Below, one piece after another: positions 1 to 5,152 of a DNA stretch of 6,205 nt. This stretch comes from Saprospiraceae bacterium (GTDB taxonomy: Bacteria > Bacteroidota > Bacteroidia > Chitinophagales > Saprospiraceae). Both the position numbers and the translations under genes were made by a program. The notes under the pieces are model-generated. The model saw only the letters and a list, made by a program, of their open reading frames with translations. It had not been told where the DNA came from and searched no databases. Location of the stretch: assembly GCA_023300255.1 (NCBI GenBank), contig JALZWC010001049.1, forward strand, positions 1-6,205, in the 5' to 3' direction. Positions within the stretch are counted from its first letter, which is position 1, and each line of letters begins with the position of its first letter.

Positions 1-3000
1 ATTTCCGACCGTACTATGCCATATTCTAAAATCTACATCTGGATCACAATCATCAAAACTATTACCATTCAACCAAGTAGCAGGAACCGTAACCTGCTTA
101 CTAGCTAATATATCTATATTCAAATTATTGCCATTACATAGGGCTACGGGTATACTACAGTCTTTGAATTTAAAAAATTGCTCAGAACTACTTGAGTTAC
201 CACAATTATCAAAAGCTTCTACTCTAACCGTGTAGGTTTCAAAAGGTGATACATTATAATCAATTGTAGTAGCAGTACCCTTCTTAACTAAAGTACCACT
301 TTCAAATAATTCATAGCTAAAAGTAATATCTGAATTAAAAGTACAATCCTCGGCAGTCAATGAAAAAATCCTCGGCGAACGGCAATTCGTACTCCCCGCT
401 GTAAGACATTCTATACCTGAATTTATAGAAATAATAGGCGCTTCCGAATCCTGTACTTTGATTATTTGAGTGTAGGTAAAATATCCATAGTTACCTAATA
501 ATTGTCCGTCTACGATATCTCTTGCAGAAAAGGTTCGATTCCCTGAATACCCCACATGCCCATCTGCACCAATATCTCTAGGTAGTGCATATGCTTCTTG
601 TCCATTGACTAATTGGCAACTATTCACCAATTGCCATTTTCTGAATACTTTATAACAGCCACCTCCTGTGCCTGCAAATATTTCGTCTTTAAATTCCCAT
701 TTTAATAAATCACATAGACCAGAAAAAATTTCAATTGGAAAATCAGGAACTACAGCCCCACATTGGAATATGGTATCTGCTGGAAAGGTCACCGTCCAAC
801 CTGGTCGATACTGTACATGAATATTTTGTTCATACCAAACAGAGCTAGGAGAACTTCCACTCAAATCTAAAGAACGGTATCTTCTTTTTAACATTTGCTC
901 TCCGCATTGATCTACAATCAATTGATATTGTTGTTCTAAATTTATTGCGCCACAATCTAAATTATCTTTACAAACAGGATTCCCAAATTTTTCTATAAAC
1001 AATGCCCCTCTTGCAGCATCCACGTCTACCCATTCTTCTTCCTCAAATTGGTTATTATGGTTGTGATCTGTTTGGGTGCCAAATACATCCGTATGGTATT
1101 CGTCGCAAAAAGCAGTCGTATCGGGTAATCCAGCACAAATAGGTTGTAAATGATCTTCTGGAAAAATGTTTAACCAACAAACATTGTAGTTTCCAGCTTT
1201 ATCAATTGCCAACAATTGTACTCTTACTAATTGATCAATATCACAGCAACCGACCTCTACAAAACGAGCCCAACCCTCCCCTGGAATCCGACCATCATAA
1301 GTGGTTAAAATTTCTGTATTTAAAGAAGATTCCATCACATTAGTATCGCCACAAATAGATCTTCGAATATAGAATTGATCAATACCACAATTATCTGAAC
1401 TACCATCGTCAATATCCTCTGGCCGAATTGGAAAATTGCCATTCGTCATACTTACTCTTAATTCATCTGTACATATTGGTGTTGGACTTGTTTGATCTTG
1501 TATATCAAAATAAATATGACAAGTATCAGAACGATTATTACAAGCATCTATATGCGCAAAGGCCGCACTATAAGAGCCAATAGCTAATTCTTCTTCTCGA
1601 TCTGGGTAAAAGTCTACGCCTCCATCTGCACCAAATAGACCGATTAACTTTGTAGTAAATGTAGCATTACAATTATCCGTACCTCTTGGTGTTGGAATAT
1701 CTGATAAGGATAAAAGACCTGTACATCCGAAATGTCCATTAGAAAAAACATGAGGATTAGAAGCACTCCCTATTTCTCCTTCAAACGGCTTTATCATTAT
1801 AGGTGCTACGGTATCAACTACTACTATAATTTGAGTATCTGCTGGTGCAACAGATTGTTCATTCTCGCAAAAATTTCTCAAAGACCAATATCTAATTATC
1901 TGAAAAGAGGCCCCACAAACAGGAATCGTATCTTCTCTATAAGAGGCATCTAAAAAACAGGTAGCACCACCATTGGTTTGTAATTCCAAGTCTGGAATAC
2001 CATCTCCATCAGAATCAAGTTTGGGCCAGCCAGTAATAGATGGATCCGCTAGCATAGAACAATCGATCGTCGTATCTTTTGGCGCGTGTAGATTATCCGC
2101 AGTGGGACGTTCTACAATCAATGCCTGATACGCATAGGAAGTTTCTCCACATCGATCTATTGCTACCCACCTAGCATAGAAAGTCTTAGTTGCATCGCAG
2201 GCATCTAATTGGATTTCTGGAATTTCTACTTCTAGGCTTGCCAATTCACAATTATCAATTACTCTTGGGCGAGTTAGTTGCGTTGGCGATATTTCCAGAT
2301 CTTGACAACCATAGAAAGAACCAATTGCTTGAATAGTATCTTGCTCTGCATCTAGAAAAACAGGTCTAATTCCATCTACAAATCTAATTTTTATCTGACA
2401 AGAATCTCTATGGCTTTGTGTGCAAGACAAGCTGTCGATTGTGATGACTCTCGTGACAAAGGCATCATACGAATTATTACATTTAATATTTCCATTATCT
2501 CCAGCATTAAGGACTGGTAGAGAATCCAAAGTAGTAGATAAAGTACCAGATACTAATCCTGTATCTGTTTGTACATGTACTACAAAATATTGCTCAATCG
2601 TCCCATCATTAAAAGGTTCGCAATTACCAAAACTTTCTAAAATAGCATCTGGTGCAATTTCCGTTTTACACCCTTGACCGATAGAGACATTAATTTCATC
2701 ATTACAAACCAAACTTGGTGTGGTAACATATATAAAGCAACGAGTATGAACAGTTGTATCTACTAATAACCTATAGTCAATTGTATATACGCCATATGGT
2801 AAGCCATCTTCTGTAATTATTGTCCCTGCAAGCACCGTATCTCTTTTACCGCAAAAGGATCTAATAACTCGTTGGTCGGCTACAGTACAGTCACCGTCTT
2901 GAGAGATATTTATGGTAGGTATTTGATACGTCACATCTGCCCGCAAGGTATTACAATCGGCTACCTTGGTTACATCCCTTGGTTTCGTAAAAGTAGCATT

Positions 3001-3639
3001 TGATTCTTCTAAGCAAGTAATATGTGCCTTCCATCCACTACCAGATAGATTATCTCCATTGGTTTTAAAAGAGAAAGTAATACAACCAGAAGCATTAATG
3101 GTAGGATCACAATTGGAAGCAATCCAACCACCATTAATTTGAAATACTCCAGCTCCGCCTGCCGTATCAATTCCATTCAAGGTATCTTTCCCTTCATATA
3201 CAAAAAGAGAATCACCTGAAGCTAGATTGAATTCAGAAAAAGTGAATAAGAGTTTATCTCCATGATTAGGAGGACAGATAGTAACAATGCTATTTCGAAT
3301 ACTATCTGTTCCATCAAAATAAACTAATGCACCGTCACTATGAAAGAAATGAGTGTCTGTACAATTAGCTAAAGTATAGCCCAAAGAATCCTTTGTACCA
3401 ACAGGCATTACATAAGTAATGGTGTCAGCCATTGAAGTATATGCATTGTTACCAGAATTAATGATTGTCGGTTCTTCCTTTTCTGTAACCGATAATTTGG
3501 AATAATTGGCTGCACTGGAAGAGTATCTCCGCTCTTCTGTTGATATAACAACAGAATCTTCCAACCAATTTGCATCTTGTAACAAAAAAGTACTAGATAC
3601 AATAATTATTAATAGTGTCGTAAATGTAAGGATTCTCAT
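1..3639 (-). CDS. Large exported CUB and Ig/HYR-like multidomain adhesin-type protein (3' end outside window)
   Basis: The reading frame is open for 1213 codons from an ATG at 3639-3637 to the window edge; I checked every codon and found no stop. The ATG is the first after an in-frame upstream TAA and has an AAGGAAA ribosome-binding sequence 5 nt before it. Residues 1-20 look like a signal peptide (MRI, then the hydrophobic run LTFTTLLIIIVSS). Residues about 93-209 resemble a CUB domain, with Cys at 93, 122, 186 and 209 and the pattern F-x-Y-E-G. The rest is a chain of Cys-paired beta-sandwich modules of Ig/HYR type, with Pro-rich junctions near residues 426, 613, 720, 835, 1068 and 1168. Repeated signatures are R-W-x(4)-D-x-C (W491; variants near W585, Y921, W1002) and DIDDGSSDNCGID (743-755 region). 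DSDGDGIPD at 542-550 is a thrombospondin-type-3-like calcium motif. By analogy with Bacteroidota proteins of this architecture it probably acts at the cell surface in adhesion or matrix binding and may be exported by the type IX system. The C-terminal sorting domain that would show this is off-window. No enzymatic domain was seen. Confidence 0.9.
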   Translation of the reverse strand, partial: MRILTFTTLLIIIVSSTFLLQDANWLEDSVVISTEERRYSSSAANYSKLSVTEKEEPTIINSGNNAYTSMADTITYVMPVGTKDSLGYTLANCTDTHFFHSDGALVYFDGTDSIRNSIVTICPPNHGDKLLFTFSEFNLASGDSLFVYEGKDTLNGIDTAGGAGVFQINGGWIASNCDPTINASGCITFSFKTNGDNLSGSGWKAHITCLEESNATFTKPRDVTKVADCNTLRADVTYQIPTINISQDGDCTVADQRVIRSFCGKRDTVLAGTIITEDGLPYGVYTIDYRLLVDTTVHTRCFIYVTTPSLVCNDEINVSIGQGCKTEIAPDAILESFGNCEPFNDGTIEQYFVVHVQTDTGLVSGTLSTTLDSLPVLNAGDNGNIKCNNSYDAFVTRVITIDSLSCTQSHRDSCQIKIRFVDGIRPVFLDAEQDTIQAIGSFYGCQDLEISPTQLTRPRVIDNCELASLEVEIPEIQLDACDATKTFYARWVAIDRCGETSYAYQALIVERPTADNLHAPKDTTIDCSMLADPSITGWPKLDSDGDGIPDLELQTNGGATCFLDASYREDTIPVCGASFQIIRYWSLRNFCENEQSVAPADTQIIVVVDTVAPIMIKPFEGEIGSASNPHVFSNGHFGCTGLLSLSDIPTPRGTDNCNATFTTKLIGLFGADGGVDFYPDREEELAIGSYSAAFAHIDACNNRSDTCHIYFDIQDQTSPTPICTDELRVSMTNGNFPIRPEDIDDGSSDNCGIDQFYIRRSICGDTNVMESSLNTEILTTYDGRIPGEGWARFVEVGCCDIDQLVRVQLLAIDKAGNYNVCWLNIFPEDHLQPICAGLPDTTAFCDEYHTDVFGTQTDHNHNNQFEEEEWVDVDAARGALFIEKFGNPVCKDNLDCGAINLEQQYQLIVDQCGEQMLKRRYRSLDLSGSSPSSVWYEQNIHVQYRPGWTVTFPADTIFQCGAVVPDFPIEIFSGLCDLLKWEFKDEIFAGTGGGCYKVFRKWQLVNSCQLVNGQEAYALPRDIGADGHVGYSGNRTFSARDIVDGQLLGNYGYFTYTQIIKVQDSEAPIISINSGIECLTAGSTNCRSPRIFSLTAEDCTFNSDITFSYELFESGTLVKKGTATTIDYNVSPFETYTVRVEAFDNCGNSSSSEQFFKFKDCSIPVALCNGNNLNIDILASKQVTVPATWLNGNSFDDCDPDVDFRIWHSTVGN

Positions 3640-3644
3640 AGGTA

Positions 3645-3651
3645 TTTCCTT
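3645..3651 (-). promoter_or_regulatory. Ribosome-binding site of the adhesin gene
   Basis: On the minus strand AAGGAAA lies 5 nt before the ATG at 3639. It is purine-rich and well placed, and it supports this ATG as the start. Bacteroidota often rely little on Shine-Dalgarno pairing, so it is supportive rather than decisive. I found no full TAnnTTTG-type -7 promoter box between 3640 and 3780; the nearest is a 7/8 match (AATTTTTG, minus strand, 3706-3713) with no clear -33 partner. Confidence 0.5.
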
Positions 3652-3667
3652 TTTATATAATATAGCT

Positions 3668-3703
3668 TAGCACTACTACTTCTAGAGTAGTGCTATATTT
3701 TTT
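3668..3703 (+). terminator. Hairpin plus T-run in the adhesin 5' leader, terminator-like on the plus strand
   Basis: TAGCACTACT (3668-3677) pairs perfectly with AGTAGTGCTA (3686-3695) across an 8-nt loop. On the plus strand it is followed by TATTTTTT, the layout of an intrinsic terminator. It would stop plus-strand transcripts before they run antisense into the adhesin gene. On the minus strand there is no T-run after the stem, so there it would be a 5' UTR hairpin ending 28 nt before the start codon. Which role applies is inference; the pairing is directly visible. Confidence 0.55.
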
Positions 3704-3720
3704 AGCAAAAATTGATTCAA

Positions 3721-3768
3721 TACTAATGTAATAAAGCTATCTATAGTAATAGTGTTATTACATTAGTA
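3721..3768. repeat. Perfect 14-bp inverted repeat upstream of the adhesin gene
   Basis: TACTAATGTAATAA (3721-3734) is the exact reverse complement of TTATTACATTAGTA (3755-3768), with a 20-nt spacer that contains the palindrome CTATAG. It lies about 80-130 bp before the adhesin start. The AT-rich arms and the spacer suit either an operator for a dimeric regulator or an RNA stem. No known operator consensus was recognised. Confidence 0.7.
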
Positions 3769-3905
3769 CGGAACTAACATGAATGGAAGTTTGGTTGGTA
3801 AGAATAGTTGTAAGATCAGAATTAGAGCGAGTATCGATAGCACAATTGTGTATTGTTATGCTATACCCGCTAATACATTGGTGTGAAAAGTTCTGGTTGG
3901 TATTC

Positions 3906-3929
3906 GGTAACTACTAGTAAATAGTTACC
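3906..3929. repeat. 8-bp perfect hairpin in module 1
   Basis: GGTAACTA (3906-3913) pairs with TAGTTACC (3922-3929) around an 8-nt loop. Its 3' arm begins within a TAAATAG block that also occurs in module 2 at 4115-4121, where it runs into the 3' arm of the larger 4047-4134 stem. The hairpin position is therefore shared between the two modules although the stem sequences differ. Confidence 0.6.
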
Positions 3930-3985
3930 TATAGAATTGTGTAAGATAAAACGATCACGAATGATTTTTTCTATTACTTTTTATT

Positions 3986-4017
3986 AGGCATAATAAATTA
4001 ATAAAGTGGTCAATTTA
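3986..4017. repeat. Tail repeat, copy 1 (32 bp)
   Basis: This 32-bp element matches 4176-4207 at 29 of 32 positions, starting AGGCATAATAAATT and ending GTCAATTTA. TAAATT and AATTTA inside it can pair, and GGC can pair with the GCC just after it (4020-4022), giving a small interrupted stem. No function is known to me. Confidence 0.75.
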
Positions 4018-4046
4018 AGGCCAATCTATTAGTGTAATATGTCAAA

Positions 4047-4134
4047 GCAATTAATAAGAGCAAGGTGTGTGTGTAAGTATGTTGTGTGTAAGGAATCTTC
4101 TGGTTAGGAAGATATAAATAGCTCTTATTATTGC
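4047..4134. repeat. Long inverted repeat, 14 bp with one bulge, enclosing GT-rich loop
   Basis: GCAATTAATAAGAGC (4047-4061) pairs with GCTCTTATTATTGC (4121-4134) apart from one extra base. The enclosed 59 nt are GT-rich, contain TGTGTAAG twice (4070-4077 and 4085-4092), and hold a smaller hairpin, ATCTTC/GAAGAT (4095-4113). Another hairpin follows at 4150-4171 (AGTAC/GTACT extended by GG/CC). This nesting looks like an RNA or single-stranded DNA fold. Confidence 0.65.
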
Positions 4135-4175
4135 ATAAGTATACTGTTAGGAAGTACTGTGTGGGTACTCCTTTA

Positions 4176-4207
4176 AGGCACAATAAATTAATAAATTAGT
4201 CAATTTA
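4176..4207. repeat. Tail repeat, copy 2 (32 bp)
   Basis: Second copy of the tail element, exactly 190 bp after the first. The three differences are T to C, G to T and G to A. Here GCAC (4178-4181) can pair with GTGC (4208-4211), whereas copy 1 uses GGC with GCC. Both copies thus keep a closing pair next to the TAAATT/AATTTA stem although the bases beside it differ. Confidence 0.75.
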
Positions 4208-4252
4208 GTGCTAGTCATTTTAGCTTATAAATGAAGAAGCCTAAGCTCCTAA

Positions 4253-4269
4253 ACCGCAAAGCGGATAGG
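4253..4269. repeat. CCGCAAAGCGG hairpin repeat, copy 1
   Basis: The 17-nt sequence ACCGCAAAGCGGATAGG matches 4377-4393 at 16 of 17 positions. Its core forms a 4-bp GC stem with an AAA loop, extended here by CCTA/TAGG (4248-4251 with 4266-4269). It stands out as GC-rich in an AT-rich spacer, as dispersed small palindromes often do. Whether it recurs elsewhere in the genome cannot be seen here. Confidence 0.65.
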
Positions 4270-4376
4270 CGGCTCAAAAAATAAATATAGCAGGGCTATG
4301 GTTTATTTTCTAGCATTTCTTATAAGTTAAAAGGAAGAACTTGCACCGCAAGTGAATCTATCTGGTCTTCAGACAG

Positions 4377-4393
4377 ACCGCAAAGCGGACAGG
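4377..4393. repeat. CCGCAAAGCGG hairpin repeat, copy 2
   Basis: Second copy, 124 bp after the first and in the same orientation, with T changed to C in the AYAGG tail. The flanking CCTA that extends copy 1 is absent. Instead the preceding GGTCT (4364-4368) competes for the same CC, so two folds exclude each other here. Confidence 0.65.
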
Positions 4394-4499
4394 ATGCTAA
4401 ATGGCTAATTTGTTGGTTTAAGATGCCTAATACACTCTAATTAAAAGTAGTCATTTTTTTCCAGCGTAAAATGGAGTCAACTTCTAAAAATATCTTGTG

Positions 4500-4533
4500 T
4501 TATTTAGGAAGTAATAGTTCCTTCTGTAAATAA
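4500..4533. repeat. Interrupted hairpin, 11 bp
   Basis: TTATTT and AGGAA (4500-4510) pair with TTCCT (4518-4522) and AAATAA (4528-4533), with a 5-nt bulge on the 3' side and a 7-nt loop. It is AT-rich, so part of the pairing may be chance. There is no T-run, so it is not an obvious terminator. Confidence 0.45.
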
Positions 4534-4635
4534 AAACAATAGACAAAGAGCGTATAAACACACTAATTTCTACAGTAAAATTTACCGATAGATACCCTTA
4601 CTTTTAAAATTTACAAGATTAAGATTGATAAGAAG

Positions 4636-4681
4636 AGATAGGCTTTAGATAAGGCTTATTTAGATAGGGCTCGATTAGATA
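4636..4681. repeat. Degenerate AGATA short tandem repeat
   Basis: AGATA begins at 4636, 4647, 4662 and 4677, and the first three copies are followed by an AGGCT, AGGCT or GGGCT-like block. Spacings are 11, 15 and 15 bp. On the minus strand this reads as a short Pro-Tyr-Leu repeat in a 63-codon frame (4619-4810), which I regard as a by-product of the DNA repeat rather than a gene. Confidence 0.55.
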
Positions 4682-4756
4682 GCGAGCTAAAACTGTGGGT
4701 AACACCTCATAGTGGTGTTGGATGTCCAGAGACATCATACTTAAAATCGTTTTTAA
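4669..4756. ncRNA. Run of four consecutive hairpins, candidate structured RNA
   Basis: Four perfect stems follow each other: GCTCG/CGAGC (4669-4687), AACACC/GGTGTT (4701-4719), GATGTC/GACATC with a CAGA loop (4721-4736) and TTAAAA/TTTTAA with a TCGT loop (4741-4756). The second and third are one nucleotide apart, the third and fourth four. Four short perfect stems in 88 bp is more than expected by chance. There is no match to a known family, and strand and boundaries are unknown. Confidence 0.35.
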
Positions 4757-4890
4757 CATGGGATACATATAGTAATACGACCTTCCTAATTTTTTATGGC
4801 TTAGCACCATTTTTAGTTTAGGCTCCTATTGGTCATATTTAGTTTTCTCATAGGATATTTTTATAATGTCAAAATCTATTCCAAAAACAC

Positions 4891-4940
4891 ATTTTTTTAA
4901 AATTAATTTAAATATTTTTATTATTTGTTTGTTAAATTAT
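4891..4940. other. Nearly pure A/T tract
   Basis: Of 50 bases only two are G and none is C, with runs of seven and five T. Such tracts bend or melt easily and are common near promoters, but no paired promoter boxes were recognised beside it on either strand. Confidence 0.5.
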
Positions 4941-5089
4941 AGCTTCACTATATATTAGGGCTGTTTCTAAATAATAAACACATATCTGAAAACATCTTTT
5001 TCGCTAGTTTTTTTTTAAAAAATAAATCCGTAGTTAGGGAGTAGGTAATAATTCGTAAATTGGCGGTATGAAAACTGTTCTAAAAATCA

Positions 5090-5133
5090 GAACTCATAAA
5101 TCTGCCTGCCAAGGCAGGCAGGTTTATGAGTTC
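5090..5133 (-). terminator. Strong intrinsic terminator after the right-hand gene
   Basis: Positions 5090-5110 pair with 5113-5133 over 21 positions with a single non-Watson-Crick pair (T5101 and G5122) and an AA centre. The core is the palindrome CTGCCTGCCAAGGCAGGCAG (5102-5121). On the minus strand the stem is followed by TGATTTTTAG, giving a U-run, and it begins 19 nt after the TAG stop of the gene at 5153. On the plus strand no T-run follows, so termination is expected for the minus strand only. Confidence 0.85.
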
Positions 5134-5152
5134 CGCCCTAGAGCAATCATAT

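Larger units (their letters stand above)
4212..4407. ncRNA. Candidate structured RNA with nested stems (strand uncertain)
   Basis: An outer stem joins 4212-4224 (TAGTCATTTTAGC) to 4396-4407 (GCTAAATGGCTA): 12 pairs, one bulge and one G-U. Inside it, CTTATAA (4224-4230) pairs with TTATAAG (4320-4326), and ATG (4231-4233) with CAT (4314-4316). That stem encloses two hairpins. The first is 4244-4274 (AGC, CCTA and CCGC with an AAA loop). The second is 4278-4309 (AAAATAAA/TTTATTTT plus ATAGC/GCTAT). On the 3' side are ACTTGC/GCAAGT (4339-4353), GGTCT/AGACC (4364-4379) and CCGC/GCGG (4378-4388); the last two overlap by two bases and are alternatives. The fold is nested and fills most of the segment. 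I recognise no known RNA family. It could instead be a palindromic repeat element without an RNA product. Confidence 0.4.
3640..5089. other. Long gene-free, palindrome-rich intergenic region
   Basis: No reading frame of convincing length, codon character or ribosome-binding site was found on either strand. The region holds many inverted repeats, listed separately. Over 3781-4200 the plus strand has about 90 G and 42 C, whereas the plus strand over the adjacent adhesin gene is C-rich (for example 15 C to 7 G in 3001-3060). The skew therefore flips at the gene boundary. Positions 4408-4499, 4534-4635 and 4757-5089 show only weak or isolated hairpins. Positions 4891-4940 are almost pure A/T (2 G, no C). 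Confidence 0.75.

Noticed and set aside
529..545. GGTTCGATTCC, resembling a tRNA T-arm
   Set aside because: The flanking stem bases do not pair, no acceptor or anticodon stem is present, and it lies inside the continuous adhesin reading frame.
3408..3602. Minus-strand 64-codon frame inside the adhesin gene
   Set aside because: It overlaps the adhesin frame on the same strand in another phase and has no domain or spacing support. The same applies to the plus-strand frames at 1732-1953, 2420-2677, 5126-5326 and 5582-5791.
3779..3886. Plus-strand 35-codon frame beginning MNGSLVGKNSCK
   Set aside because: No ribosome-binding site, no recognisable domain, and it overlaps hairpin-forming sequence. 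It falls in the G-rich stretch where short open frames arise by chance.
4039..4107. Plus-strand 22-codon Cys-rich frame beginning MSKQLIRARCVCK
   Set aside because: Very short, no ribosome-binding site, and its Cys-Lys repeats come from the GT-rich TGTGTAAG motif inside a stem-loop. A peptide is possible but unsupported.
3721..4407. CRISPR array or integron attC cassette array
   Set aside because: Repeat spacing and length are irregular, only two copies of the best repeat exist, the attC core sites (RYYYAAC and GTTRRRY) are not found as pairs, and no cas or integrase gene is present in the window.
4619..4810. Minus-strand 63-codon frame
   Set aside because: Its Pro-Tyr-Leu repeats reflect the AGATA DNA repeat, it covers four hairpins, and the nearest AGGAG is 12 nt before the ATG, too far for a good site.
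3640..5089. Insertion sequence or retron remnant
   Set aside because: No transposase, recombinase or reverse transcriptase fragment and no matching terminal repeats with a target duplication were seen.
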